From Chitinimonas taiwanensis DSM 18899 (GTDB lineage Bacteria; Pseudomonadota; Gammaproteobacteria; Burkholderiales; Chitinimonadaceae), in NCBI RefSeq assembly GCF_900119825.1, contig NZ_FPKR01000010.1, positions 1-64,000 on the forward strand: a stretch of 64,000 nt of DNA, given 5' to 3'. Made by a program: the position numbers and the translations under genes. Shown here in pieces: positions 1 through 8,641 of the stretch (positions are counted from its first letter, which is position 1; the number at the start of each line of letters is the position of its first letter). The notes below the pieces were generated by a model. It worked only from the letters and a program-made list of their open reading frames with translations, made no database searches and was not told the origin of the DNA.

Positions 1-342
1 AGCCAGATCCAGGTGGACAATGGACCGGAGTTCACCAGCAAGGCACTGGATCAATGGGCTTCCGAGCATGGTGTGCGATTGCAGTTCATTCGGCCTGGCA
101 AGCCGGTAGATAACGCGCACATAGAAAGCTTCAACGGTCGGTTCCGGGATGAGTGCTTGAACCAGCATACCTTCCGTAGCCTGCATGATGCACAACAGAA
201 GATCGAGGCGTGGCGTCTCGATTACAACGCGGCCCGGCCACATAGTGCGCTGGGCTATTTGACCCCGGCGGAATACCGGGAAAAGCATCAACCCCCAACC
301 GCTCAGATTGCTAATTTATGCGTGGTAGACCGATTGGGGTAA
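1..342 (+). CDS. IS3-family transposase (OrfB), 3' part only
   Basis: C-terminal part of a DDE integrase-type transposase; the reading frame is open to base 1, so the gene starts outside the window. The second catalytic Asp lies in VDNGPEF (residue D in DNG) and the catalytic Glu in [12 protein letters not shown], followed by the family tail [15 protein letters not shown]. This is the rve core of IS3/IS407-like OrfB, which would be made as an OrfAB frameshift product that cuts and joins DNA ends. Catalytic D and E are intact in the visible part. The right end of the element should lie shortly after the stop; GGTCA-CT-TGACC at 342-353 is an inverted motif there, but the terminal repeat could not be identified without the left end. 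Confidence 0.9.
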   Translation, partial: SQIQVDNGPEFTSKALDQWASEHGVRLQFIRPGKPVDNAHIESFNGRFRDECLNQHTFRSLHDAQQKIEAWRLDYNAARPHSALGYLTPAEYREKHQPPTAQIANLCVVDRLG

Positions 343-502
343 GGTCACTTGACCTTAGCTCGACAAGTGAAGGAGGCGCTGGGTACTAATCTTGATATCA
401 AGGGGCATCTGGCAAACGTGGAGCATCGGCAGACACTCTAGTGATAGATGGGTTCGACCACGCTGCATACTGTGGATCGTCACAGTTCTGAATGTCCATG
501 TA
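343..502. other. IS right flank, non-coding
   Basis: Stretch between the transposase stop and the 3' end of the next (minus-strand) gene. It must contain the right end of the IS and then host DNA. Short overlapping frames here have no family features and look like chance. Base composition drops toward AT compared with the bulk of the window. Confidence 0.4.
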
Positions 503-1054
503 CTAAATGTCAAACTGAGCAGACAGCTTGCGGCATATGTCGTCTGTGATTCGGTCTGCCTGCTCGGGATTGTCATTTGCAATTTCGCGATGTAGTGAGT
601 AGCCAACACCAATTAGATGATAAAAGATCCTCGGTGCGATTAGCTCAATGACAAAGTAAGCAGATTCACCTTCGCTCCCACTGCTCCAGTACCTTACTAG
701 GAGCGATCTATCGAAGGAGACCTGTTGAGTTTCTAATTCGCTGCAACATCCCTTATTGATAATGGTGAGACTTCTGTGCTTGGGTTCCACATATACCTTG
801 CGCATGTCGATATCGTGCCAAGACATTGCAGCAAATATGACGAAGCATAAACCGAAGCCGATAGGGTTCAGTAATACATTGAACGCCTCAGGCCAAGTAA
901 TGAAGATCAAACTGGTAATCAGGAACCAACACATAACCGAAGCAGCGAATGCGATAGGTAGCTCTACCAAGAACTGTAGTTTTGTTTTGCTATAGTTTTC
1001 GAGCACAACGGACTCGCCCCTCAGCATTCGTATGGCGGAACTTGTAATGCTCAT
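503..1054 (-). CDS. unrecognised protein with two membrane helices
   Basis: 183 residues, not recognised. The N-terminal third contains two strongly hydrophobic segments (about residues 28-52 and 60-77), separated by a short polar turn. A mixed alpha/beta cytosolic part follows, with alternating hydrophobic residues (RSLTIINKG, YFVIELIAPRIFYHL), like the small PH-like or YcxB-like domains fixed to a membrane hairpin. That resemblance is only structural intuition. Codon use and base composition are AT-richer than the rest of the window, and the gene sits beside an IS end, so recent acquisition is plausible. The start has no good Shine-Dalgarno sequence. Confidence 0.6.
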   Translation of the reverse strand: MSITSSAIRMLRGESVVLENYSKTKLQFLVELPIAFAASVMCWFLITSLIFITWPEAFNVLLNPIGFGLCFVIFAAMSWHDIDMRKVYVEPKHRSLTIINKGCCSELETQQVSFDRSLLVRYWSSGSEGESAYFVIELIAPRIFYHLIGVGYSLHREIANDNPEQADRITDDICRKLSAQFDI

Positions 1055-1289
1055 TGATTATTGCTTGTGTGAGCGATGGTCGGCCTTGACGTCAGTCGTG
1101 GCGTGAAGTTCGAAAAACTGCTATTTAAGTTGCGCATCGTGCTATTTCTCAACCGTGGGCGACCGACTTGGCGTCAACCTAGTTGGATAGGCAGCAATGG
1201 TCGAACGTTTTTCAGGGTTATTTCGTGTTGAAGCCTAGCTTCATGTGGCATTAGTAAGGACTCTGTTTATCTTGGCTTGTTAGCAGTGC
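1055..1289. other. AT-rich intergenic region, nothing recognised
   Basis: 235 bases between two minus-strand unknown genes. No family-like ORF, no strong hairpin with a T-run and no tRNA were seen. It probably holds the promoter of the 503-1054 gene. Confidence 0.35.
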
Positions 1290-1661
1290 TTATGACTTCG
1301 GTCGAATAATGGAGTAGTGCTTTATCGTGCAGGGTATGGAATTACCGTCGTTTTTACATATTCCGCTTAGTGCTCTGTATTTTAATCTTGATATTGCACC
1401 AACGCTTGGCCACAGCTTTCTTGGCAGCATGCGCTGATAGTTTTCACTTTCTGGTCTAAAGCGAACGGTATCTCCTGTTTTCAGGCATCCGTCAGGGTTG
1501 CCGGCTGCGGCTTGCGTGATTCTTGCAATCAAATCTTTTTTGCCAATTTCGACGGTTTCGATCCGATAGTCACATACTTTCCACACGCCCGCGTGCGACA
1601 ACACAGGACTTGCTATCAAAAATACTGCGAGGTACCTTAAATGTAATCGTTGGTTTCTCAT
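1290..1661 (-). CDS. small secreted protein of unknown function
   Basis: 123 residues from the ATG at 1661. This start gives a textbook signal peptide (basic MRNQRLHLR, hydrophobic core YLAVFLIASPVL, then SHA before Gly), while the upstream ATG at 1697 would add 12 residues in front of it. Mature part of about 100 residues with four Cys (CDYR, GCLKT, GICK, IPCT), suggesting two disulfides in the periplasm. The sequence begins GVWKVCDYRIETVEIGKKDLIARI and is not a family I can name. AT-richer than the window; same patch as the IS remnant. Confidence 0.6.
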   Translation of the reverse strand: MRNQRLHLRYLAVFLIASPVLSHAGVWKVCDYRIETVEIGKKDLIARITQAAAGNPDGCLKTGDTVRFRPESENYQRMLPRKLWPSVGAISRLKYRALSGICKNDGNSIPCTIKHYSIIRPKS

Positions 1662-1913
1662 TATGACGATGCCTGAATGAGCGGGAGGTATGAGCATAAG
1701 GGCTTCAGCATCCAGCGATGTGGGCTAAGCGGGCATCCCGAGTCATCACACGCAGTGAATGGGAACGCGGGCGCTTGGCGGACCGGCGATGTCTTTGCCG
1801 GTAAGCGAGTCGCAAATTGGCTGCTTGAGGGCCTTGGAGACTGAGGCGAGCAAGCTCAAGAGAATCTCCAGGCAAGGATGGACTGCCTGCCTGGATATGC
1901 CTTCATGCCGGAC

Positions 1914-2312
<399 letters not shown>

Positions 2313-2326
2313 CTAAGGTACTGAGC

Positions 2327-3115
2327 TTACTCGACCTTGGCCTTGGCGCGCAGGTCGGCAATCATCTTGTCCAGTGCCTGGCCTTGCATCTGCTGCTGGA
2401 TATTGCCCTTCACTTCATCGAAGCTCGGGCCTTGTGCGGTACGCACATCTTCCAACTTGATCACGTGGAAACCGTACTGGGTTTTGACCGGTGCCTGAGT
2501 CACTTGGCCCTTGGCCAGGGTGCGCATGGCTTGGTCGAACTCAGGGACGAACTGGCCTTCCATGACCTTGTCGTACAGGCCGCCGTTGTCCTTGCTGCCT
2601 GGGTCTTGCGACTTGGCCTTGGCCAGATCAGCAAACTTCTTGCCCTTCTTCAGATCGGCGATCACGGCCTTGGCTTCCGCTTCGGTCTTCACCAGGATGT
2701 GACGCACGCTGTATTCCTTGCCGCCGCCTGCCTGGGCCTTCAGCTTGTCGTATTCGGCCTTCAGTGTGGCTTCCGGAATGACGGCGGTCTTCTGATAGCC
2801 CTGTACGAAGGACTTCAGCAGCACGTTCTGGCGTGCCATGGCCATTTCGGTCTGCACGTCGACATTCTTGTCCAGACCCTGCTTGGTGGCTTCCTGGGCG
2901 ATCACTTCTTTGGTGATCAGGTCGTCACGAATCTTGGCGCGCAGATCGGGGCTATCCTTGGCGCCGCGTTCAGCGAGCTGCTTGAGGATGAAGTCCATCT
3001 GGCTCTGAGGGATGGCAACGCCATTGACCACGGCCACCGGCTTGTCGGCAGCGAATACCGCGCCGGCCACGAGGGCGGCGATCAGCGCAGGGGCGAAGCG
3101 AATCTTGGTTTGCAT
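2327..3115 (-). CDS. periplasmic parvulin-type peptidyl-prolyl isomerase
   Basis: 262 residues. Signal peptide 1-22 (cut after VFA), an N-terminal helical chaperone part (about 25-130) and one parvulin/rotamase domain (about 133-225) starting at YSVRHILVKTEAEA and ending GFHVIKLEDVR, with the typical DPGSKDNGG loop. It should help fold outer-membrane or secreted proteins by cis-trans isomerisation of proline bonds. Layout resembles PpiC/SurA-like proteins with a single PPIase domain. It lies downstream of bolA and yciI on the same strand, an order seen in other beta-proteobacteria. Confidence 0.92.
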   Translation of the reverse strand: MQTKIRFAPALIAALVAGAVFAADKPVAVVNGVAIPQSQMDFILKQLAERGAKDSPDLRAKIRDDLITKEVIAQEATKQGLDKNVDVQTEMAMARQNVLLKSFVQGYQKTAVIPEATLKAEYDKLKAQAGGGKEYSVRHILVKTEAEAKAVIADLKKGKKFADLAKAKSQDPGSKDNGGLYDKVMEGQFVPEFDQAMRTLAKGQVTQAPVKTQYGFHVIKLEDVRTAQGPSFDEVKGNIQQQMQGQALDKMIADLRAKAKVE

Positions 3116-3174
3116 CGAATACGTCCTTCTAGGTCTTGATGGCTAGTTTGCAGTAGTTGCAAGTTAAGAGAGGT

Positions 3175-3444
3175 TCAGCGTTGTGCTTCGCCAGGGGTTC
3201 GGGCATCAATGGCCAGCGCATGGATATCGCGGCGCATCAATTCGCCCAGGGTTTCATATACCAGCCGGTGGCGCGCCACCAGCGTCAGGCCTGCGAAACA
3301 CTCGGACACGATATACAGCTGATAGTGCCCGCCACCCGATGCAGCGCCAGCATGACCGGCATGCTTGGCGCTGTCATCGCGTAGTGCCAGTTCAATGGGC
3401 TGCAGGGCCGCAAGTTTCGCATGGATTTGCTCAGGAATGTTCAC
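3175..3444 (-). CDS. BolA family protein
   Basis: 89 residues from a GTG start at 3444 that overlaps the stop of the upstream yciI gene (GTGA), so translation is probably coupled. The BolA core is clear: conserved [18 protein letters not shown], then [13 protein letters not shown], with the invariant RH near the second strand. BolA proteins bind monothiol glutaredoxins through a shared iron-sulfur cluster and affect cell shape and iron homeostasis. An earlier ATG at 3525 would run inside yciI and adds sequence unlike the family. Confidence 0.88.
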   Translation of the reverse strand: MNIPEQIHAKLAALQPIELALRDDSAKHAGHAGAASGGGHYQLYIVSECFAGLTLVARHRLVYETLGELMRRDIHALAIDARTPGEAQR

Positions 3445-3743
3445 GCGGGCAGGACCTTCTTGAAGGGTCTGACTTCGACGCGGGCATACACGCCTGCCGT
3501 CTGATAGGGATCGGCTGCCGCCCACGCTTGCGCGCTGGGTAGATCGGCAAATTCGGCCACGATCAAGCTGCCAGAGAAACCGGCGGTACCCGGGTCGATC
3601 GCGTCGATGGCTGGGAAAGGGCCGGCCAGTAGCAAGCGCCCCTCAGCCTGCAGCGCCTCGAGACGTGCCAAGTGTGCGGGGCGGGCGGCCAGACGCTTTT
3701 CCAGGGAATTGTCGACATCAATGCCGGTAATTGCGTAGTACAT
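3441..3743 (-). CDS. yciI: YciI family protein
   Basis: 100 residues, the usual YciI length (ferredoxin-like alpha/beta fold). Family marks: [31 protein letters not shown] at the front, [10 protein letters not shown] in the middle, and [21 protein letters not shown] near the end. The biochemical role is unsettled; some relatives are muconolactone-isomerase-like. It is tightly linked to bolA (GTGA overlap) and lies 20 bases after the membrane-protein gene, so the three form an operon with the parvulin gene. Confidence 0.9.
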   Translation of the reverse strand: MYYAITGIDVDNSLEKRLAARPAHLARLEALQAEGRLLLAGPFPAIDAIDPGTAGFSGSLIVAEFADLPSAQAWAAADPYQTAGVYARVEVRPFKKVLPA

Positions 3744-3763
3744 GGTGTTGGCTCGTTAATCGC

Positions 3764-4498
3764 TTAGTGGCTGCCCTGCATGATCTCTTCCAGTTTCAGC
3801 TGGGTGAGTTTCTCGATGCGGTTGACCAAGAAAAACAAGGCGCCGGCAAGAATCAGCGTGCTGGGCAACACGATGACTGGGTAGCTGAGCATGGTCATGC
3901 GTCCGAGTTCAGCCGTGAACTCGGGTGTGCCGGGCTGGCTGACGACGATCCACTTGGCCAGCACGTAGTTGAGCACGGCCGAGAGTAGGAAGGAGGAGGC
4001 AATCAGCCAGGAGCTGAGCTGCAAGGTGCGGCTGAATTCGTTCTCGGTGCCCAGGCGTTGCAGCGCGGCGTCGATCTTGCCGACCTGCATGATCTCTTCA
4101 TTGAACAGCAGGGTGCGCACGAAGGGGTAGGGCGTGTACATCGAGATCACGCAGGCCAGGCCCAGAATCGAGGGGATGGCTGCTTCCTTGATGGCGATGT
4201 ATTGCGGCGGGAGCTTGAGCAGCGCCATCCCGCCTGTCAGCAGGATGGAAACTAGGCCGAGGATGGAGATCAGATTGGTCTTGCGGGTCTGCCAGTACTC
4301 GTGCAGGCCAAAGCCCAAGGGAAACATCAGTGCGACCAGCATGCTCCAGACTGGGCCGAGGCGATTTTCATCGTTCAGCTGGGTCATGATCACGGTGGGG
4401 ATGATGATGTTCATCAACAGATTGCCGAACACGCCAGGCTTCTTCTGGGTGGGCTGAGCCGGGGCGTTGCGGGCCGGTTCGATTGGCATTTGAGCCAA
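3764..4498 (-). CDS. VC0807-family membrane protein (septation protein A-like)
   Basis: 244 residues with about six membrane helices: INIIIPTVIMTQL, WSMLVALMFPLGFGLHEYW, LISILGLVSILLTGGMALL, a SILGLACVISMYT segment, LIASSFLLSAVLNYVLAKW and VIVLPSTLILAGALFFLVNRI. It occupies the place usually held by yciB/ispZ before yciI-bolA, and its GFGLHEYWQTRKTN motif fits the VC0807 group, distant relatives of YciB. The start is a choice: TTG at 4498 has AGGAG seven bases upstream; ATG at 4489 has the same AGGAG too far away (16 bases). Function unknown; probably an inner-membrane protein. Confidence 0.7.
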   Translation of the reverse strand: MAQMPIEPARNAPAQPTQKKPGVFGNLLMNIIIPTVIMTQLNDENRLGPVWSMLVALMFPLGFGLHEYWQTRKTNLISILGLVSILLTGGMALLKLPPQYIAIKEAAIPSILGLACVISMYTPYPFVRTLLFNEEIMQVGKIDAALQRLGTENEFSRTLQLSSWLIASSFLLSAVLNYVLAKWIVVSQPGTPEFTAELGRMTMLSYPVIVLPSTLILAGALFFLVNRIEKLTQLKLEEIMQGSH

Positions 4499-4689
4499 GG
4501 TGCATCTCCTGCGCGGACTGTGCTGCAAATCGCGAAGCCGCAACTATATGCGCTTTATCTACGCTTGCCCATCCTCTCTTGAAGGCGCTGAAAGTGCCGT
4601 AGTAACACGGCTTGGTCTCGCATGCCGGTGCGGATTGCGCGGGGTTCGCTGGCTTGGAATTGGGCTTGCCGGGCAGCTTCATACCGGGG

Positions 4690-4716
4690 CTTGAAATGCA
4701 CTGCCCCGGCACTTAT
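4690..4716 (+). promoter_or_regulatory. possible heat-shock (sigma32) promoter of ibpA
   Basis: CTTGAAA at 4690-4696 matches the sigma32 -35 element exactly. The -10 side, 13-14 bases later (around 4709-4716), is a poor match to CCCCATNT, so this is only a candidate. Its position would start transcription just before the two 5'-UTR hairpins. Confidence 0.35.
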
Positions 4717-4725
4717 CTAAGCGAT

Positions 4726-4789
4726 GCAGGCGCTCGATGTTGAGGCTTGCCCAACCCTATATCGCTTGATCTGAAAGGATATTGCCATG
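4726..4789 (+). promoter_or_regulatory. ROSE-like RNA thermometer in the ibpA leader
   Basis: Two consecutive hairpins end at the start codon. Hairpin 1: GCAGGC (4726-4731) with GCTTGC (4745-4750), extended by CTC/GAG. Hairpin 2: ATATC (4759-4763) pairs with GATAT (4778-4782), and the TCGCTT on its left arm faces AAAGGA, the Shine-Dalgarno sequence, on its right arm. A UYGCU motif opposite the SD with an imperfect G/G region is the hallmark of ROSE elements that open at high temperature in front of small heat-shock genes. Seen by eye; no folding calculation was run. Confidence 0.6.
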
Positions 4790-5239
4790 ACCCATTACGA
4801 CTTTTCCCCCCTTTATCGCTCGGCTATCGGCTATGACCGCCTGGCGCAGATGTTTGATGAAGCATTGCGCAGCGATGCCCAACCGAGTTACCCCCCCTAC
4901 AATATCGAGCTGCTGAGCGAGAATGAGTACCGCATCTCGATGGCGGTGGCGGGCTTTGAGCGTGCCGAGCTGGAGATCGAGGCCGAGAACGATGTGCTGA
5001 AGGTGATCGGTCGCAAGCAAAGGCTTGAACACAAGCCGACCTATCTGCACCGCGGTATCGCCACGCGCGATTTTGAGCATCGCTTCCGCCTGGCCGACCA
5101 TGTGCGCGTGGTAAGTGCCGCACTTGATAACGGCTTGCTGAATATCCAGCTGGTGCGTGAGATTCCCGAGGCATTGAAACCGCGCAAGATCGCTATCGAT
5201 GGCGACAATGTGCATGTGCTCGAACGTAAGCTTGCCTGA
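4787..5239 (+). CDS. ibpA: small heat-shock protein IbpA (Hsp20)
   Basis: 150 residues. The N-terminus DFSPLYRSAIGYDRL is nearly the classic IbpA/B start; the alpha-crystallin domain spans about 38-130 (YNIELLSENEYRISMAVAGF to GLLNIQLVREIPEA), including the conserved G-L-L-x-I-x-L strand. An ATP-independent holdase that binds unfolding proteins and inclusion bodies and passes them to DnaK/ClpB. It stands alone, with its own terminator and a ROSE-like leader, which fits heat-induced, translation-controlled expression. Confidence 0.95.
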   Translation: MTHYDFSPLYRSAIGYDRLAQMFDEALRSDAQPSYPPYNIELLSENEYRISMAVAGFERAELEIEAENDVLKVIGRKQRLEHKPTYLHRGIATRDFEHRFRLADHVRVVSAALDNGLLNIQLVREIPEALKPRKIAIDGDNVHVLERKLA

Positions 5240-5272
5240 TCGACAGGCGCGCTTATTCGCTGCTGCAAGATG

Positions 5273-5300
5273 AAACGGCCGGAGATTTTCCGGCCGTTTT
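5273..5300. terminator. bidirectional terminator, ibpA / VWA gene
   Basis: AAACGGCCGG (5273-5282) pairs with CCGGCCGTTT (5290-5299), with A and T runs on the two sides. It lies between the convergent ends of ibpA and the VWA gene. Confidence 0.85.
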
Positions 5301-5313
5301 CATTCAGGCGGCG

Positions 5314-6492
5314 CTAACTGCTCTGCAGCTTGCGCATGGCGGCTTCCAGCCCGGCTGGGGTGAGCGGGAACATGCGCCCGCCCATCAGTTCACGCGTCAT
5401 GCGTAGCGACTCGGTGTAGTCCCAGTAAGGCTCCTGAACCGGATTCAGCCAGACCGCATGCGGGAAGTGTGCGAGCAGGCGCTCCAGCCAGACTTTGCCC
5501 GGTTCCTCGTTCATATGCTCAACCGAGCCGCCTGGGTAGAGGATTTCGTAGGGGCTCATGGTGGCGTCGCCGACGATGATCAACTTGTAATCGCTCGGGT
5601 AGGTGTGTAGCAGGTCGAAGGTCGGCTGGCGCTCGCTATTGCGGCGCTGATTGTGGCGCCATACCGATTCATAGAAGAAGTTGTGGAAGTACACGTGCTC
5701 AAGGTGTTTGAACTCGCTGCGCGCGGCCGAGAACAAGCCCTCACAGACTTCGATATGGTCGTCCATTGAGCCACCCACATCGAGGCAGAGCAGCACCTTG
5801 ACCGCATTATGGCGTTCATGGGCGAATTTCAGATCCAGCCAGCCGGCATTGTCGGAGGTAGCGCGAATGGTGGCGTCGAGGTCCAGTGTATTGGCTTCGG
5901 ACTGGCGCACCAGCTGGCGCAGGCGGCGCAGCGCCACCTTGAAGTTGCGCGTGCCGAGCTCGCGGCTGTCATCGAAATCACGGAACTCCCGCTGATCCCA
6001 TACCTTGACCGCGCGGCGGTGGCGTGACTCATTCTGGCCGATGCGGATACCTTCCGGGTTATAGCCATAGGCGCCAAATGGGCTGGTGCCGCCCGTGCCT
6101 ATCCACTTATTGCCGCCCTGATGGCGCTCCTTCTGCTCGGCCAGTCTCTCCTTCAGGGTTTGCATCAACTTGTCCCAGCCCAGGCCCTTGAGCTGGGCCT
6201 TCTCTTCTTCCGACAACTGCTTTTCGATCAGCTTGGCCAGCCACTCGTCGGGAATGGCGGTTTCCAGCTTCTCGAGCAGACTTTCCACGCCTTTGAAGTA
6301 GTGGCCGAACACCTGGTCATAGCGGTCGAAGTATTTCTCGTCCTTGATCAGGATGGCGCGTGACAGGAAGTAGAAGTCATCCAGACTGCCGCTGATCACG
6401 CGCGCGTCCAGTGCCTCAAGCAGGGCGAGCAGTTCCTTGGTCGAGACGGGCAGCTTGGCATCGCGCAGCTGGTAGAAGAAGTCGATAAGCAT
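5314..6492 (-). CDS. VWA-domain protein, CoxE-like
   Basis: 392 residues from ATG 6492 (MLIDFFYQLRDAKLPVSTKELLALL); an earlier ATG at 6561 adds 23 unlikely residues. The N-terminal half is a helical region typical of CoxE/COG3825-type proteins; the C-terminal half is a von Willebrand A domain with a metal-binding site of the form LLCLDVGGSMDDH, where the usual second Ser of DxSxS is Gly. A later Asp in LIIVGDATMSPYEI is the third metal ligand region. Relatives usually act with a MoxR-type AAA ATPase to mature or insert metal into enzyme complexes; no such ATPase gene is in the window beside it. Confidence 0.85.
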   Translation of the reverse strand: MLIDFFYQLRDAKLPVSTKELLALLEALDARVISGSLDDFYFLSRAILIKDEKYFDRYDQVFGHYFKGVESLLEKLETAIPDEWLAKLIEKQLSEEEKAQLKGLGWDKLMQTLKERLAEQKERHQGGNKWIGTGGTSPFGAYGYNPEGIRIGQNESRHRRAVKVWDQREFRDFDDSRELGTRNFKVALRRLRQLVRQSEANTLDLDATIRATSDNAGWLDLKFAHERHNAVKVLLCLDVGGSMDDHIEVCEGLFSAARSEFKHLEHVYFHNFFYESVWRHNQRRNSERQPTFDLLHTYPSDYKLIIVGDATMSPYEILYPGGSVEHMNEEPGKVWLERLLAHFPHAVWLNPVQEPYWDYTESLRMTRELMGGRMFPLTPAGLEAAMRKLQSS

Positions 6493-6650
6493 GGTCGGTG
6501 TTGCAGATGGGATACGACGCATTCTAACGCCGGCAAGGCTTGGGCAAGTGCCTGTCGGCATTTTGATTCAATCGAGCGATTGCTCAGGTTCTGCCTGTGC
6601 CGGTGCTTTAGAATGGGCAGCAAGATTTCACCCGGACTAGTGGAGTGCCC

Positions 6651-8078
6651 ATGCACGCTGTCTTTGAACCCCATGACAATCAGGCCGAGCTGGCGCGTTT
6701 GGCGAGCTTGTTCCAGGCCCAGCGCGCAGCTTTCGCGGCAGCGCCGTTTCCTTCCGCTGCGCAGCGGCGCGCGCAGCTGAGTCGACTCAAGCAGACGCTG
6801 CTCAAGCATCAGGACAGCCTGTGCGCGGCGATCTCGGCTGACTTTGGGCACCGCTCGCGGCATGAAAGCCAGTTGCTGGAACTGTTTCCCAGCTTGGCCG
6901 GCATCCAGCACGCATCCAGCAAATTGGCGCGCTGGATGAAGCCGCGCCGGCGCGGCGTGTCGATCTGGTTCATGCCGGCCAGCAATACCGTGGTACCGCA
7001 GCCGCTGGGCGTGGTCGGCATCATTGTGCCGTGGAACTATCCGCTGTTTCTGGCGATTGGCCCGCTGACCGCGGCTTTAGCGGCCGGCAACCGGGCCATC
7101 ATCAAGGTCTCCGAGTTCACCCCCCGTTTCGGCGAGGCGCTGAGGCTGGCGCTGGCGGAAAGCTTTGATGAATCGGAAGTCGCAGTAGTGAATGGCGGCG
7201 TACCGGTCGCGCAAGCCTTTTCGGGCTATGCCTGGGACCATCTGCTGTTTACCGGCTCAACCAGCGTGGGCAAACAGGTCATGCGTGCCGCGGCCGAGAA
7301 TCTGACTCCGGTGACGCTGGAACTGGGCGGCAAATCTCCCACCATCGTGCATGGCGACTTTCCGATTGCCACCGCGGCAGAGCGCATCCTGCATGGTAAA
7401 TGCCTGAATGCCGGCCAGACCTGCGTGGCGCCGGACTACGTATTTATTCCGGAAGGTCAACAAGCTGCCTTTATCGAGGCCGCACGCGCAACGGTGGCGC
7501 GCTGGTATCCGAATCTGGCGGCCAACCCTGACTACAGCGCGGTGGTGAATGGGCGTCATCTGAGCCGCCTGCAGGCTTATCTGCAGGATGCACAGGAGAA
7601 GGGCGCGCAGATCGTGCCCTTGGCCGATGCCGACCCCGCCAGTGGCAAGCTGGCGCCGACCCTGGTCCTGGGTGTGAATGAGACGATGAGCGTGATGCAG
7701 GATGAGATCTTTGGTCCCATCCTGCCGGTGCTGAGCTACCGCGATCTGGACGAGGCGATTGACTATGTGAATGCCCACCCACGTCCGCTGGCCTTGTATT
7801 ACTTCGATTACGACAATGCGCGCATCGGCCGGATGCTGGCGGCGACCACCTCGGGCGGTGTGGGTATCAATGAGACCGTCATGCATGTCGGCCAGGACGA
7901 TCTGCCGTTTGGCGGCGTCGGTCCGTCGGGCATGGGTCATTACCATGGCCACGAGGGTTTTGAGACCTTCTCCAAGATGAAGCCGGTGTTTGCGCAAAGC
8001 CGCCTGAATGGCCTGTGGATGATGCGCCCGCCCTATGGGCCGCGCGTCGAGCGCCTGCTGAAGTTCATGTTGCGCTAG
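6651..8078 (+). CDS. calB: coniferyl-aldehyde-type aldehyde dehydrogenase
   Basis: 475 residues from ATG 6651 (GGAG five bases upstream; a GTG at 6645 overlaps that SD). Single NAD(P)-dependent aldehyde dehydrogenase of the class-3/coniferyl aldehyde group: PWNYPLFLAIGPL cofactor-binding part, FTGSTSVGK, the general-base Glu in LELGGKSP and the catalytic Cys in NAGQTCVAPDYV, and a short C-terminal end PYGPRVERLLKFMLR, as in membrane-associated members. Oxidises aldehydes to acids. The two genes after it code for an alcohol-oxidising pair, so together they could convert an alcohol to its acid. The exact substrate is not shown by the sequence. Confidence 0.88.
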   Translation: MHAVFEPHDNQAELARLASLFQAQRAAFAAAPFPSAAQRRAQLSRLKQTLLKHQDSLCAAISADFGHRSRHESQLLELFPSLAGIQHASSKLARWMKPRRRGVSIWFMPASNTVVPQPLGVVGIIVPWNYPLFLAIGPLTAALAAGNRAIIKVSEFTPRFGEALRLALAESFDESEVAVVNGGVPVAQAFSGYAWDHLLFTGSTSVGKQVMRAAAENLTPVTLELGGKSPTIVHGDFPIATAAERILHGKCLNAGQTCVAPDYVFIPEGQQAAFIEAARATVARWYPNLAANPDYSAVVNGRHLSRLQAYLQDAQEKGAQIVPLADADPASGKLAPTLVLGVNETMSVMQDEIFGPILPVLSYRDLDEAIDYVNAHPRPLALYYFDYDNARIGRMLAATTSGGVGINETVMHVGQDDLPFGGVGPSGMGHYHGHEGFETFSKMKPVFAQSRLNGLWMMRPPYGPRVERLLKFMLR

Positions 8079-8086
8079 GGCCTGTC

Positions 8087-8641
8087 ATGCTGACCCGACG
8101 TCAACTCTTGAAGACTGGTGTGGCTGGTGCGGCTGTGCTGGGTATCAGTCGTCTGCTCTATGGCCCTTGGCGACCCGATGCGCCGTATGAAGTACCCAAG
8201 CCGCATCAGTTCAAGGTGCTGGATGCGCAGAGCCGCACCGCGCTGGCGGCGATTGCCCGCGTGATGCTCAAGGGTGCCTTGCCGCGCGATGAAGCTGAGT
8301 TCGAAACCGCGCTGCATGCCGCGGTGCTCGGCTGCGATACCGCGATTGCGGGCCTGCCCGGTGCAGTACAGGACGAGGTCAAGGAGCTGCTGACCCTGCT
8401 GTCCGGGCGCTTTACCCGCCGCTGGGTAGCGGGGGTCAGCTCGGCCTGGAGTGAGGCGAGCGAGGCGGAGATTGCCCATTTCCTCAGCCGCTGGCGCTTT
8501 TCGTCCTTCCTGCTGCTGCGCAGCGGTTACCAGGCGCTGCACCAGATCGTCTTTGCCGCCTGGTATGGCAATCCGCAGGCCTGGGTGGGGATAGGTTATG
8601 AAGGCCCGCCGGAATTCGTGAAAGGTTATTGGCATGCCTAA
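8087..8641 (+). CDS. Tat-signal small subunit partner of GMC oxidoreductase
   Basis: 184 residues from ATG 8087. It opens with a twin-arginine signal (LTRRQLLKTGVAGAAVLGISRLL), so it is exported folded or anchored in the membrane by the Tat route. The rest is helical and resembles the small third subunit of gluconate-2-dehydrogenase-like oxidoreductases. It lies 8 bases after the aldehyde dehydrogenase and overlaps the GMC gene by 8 bases, so a complex between the two products is likely. The GMC protein has no signal of its own, and it could be carried out by this partner. Confidence 0.75.
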   Translation: MLTRRQLLKTGVAGAAVLGISRLLYGPWRPDAPYEVPKPHQFKVLDAQSRTALAAIARVMLKGALPRDEAEFETALHAAVLGCDTAIAGLPGAVQDEVKELLTLLSGRFTRRWVAGVSSAWSEASEAEIAHFLSRWRFSSFLLLRSGYQALHQIVFAAWYGNPQAWVGIGYEGPPEFVKGYWHA

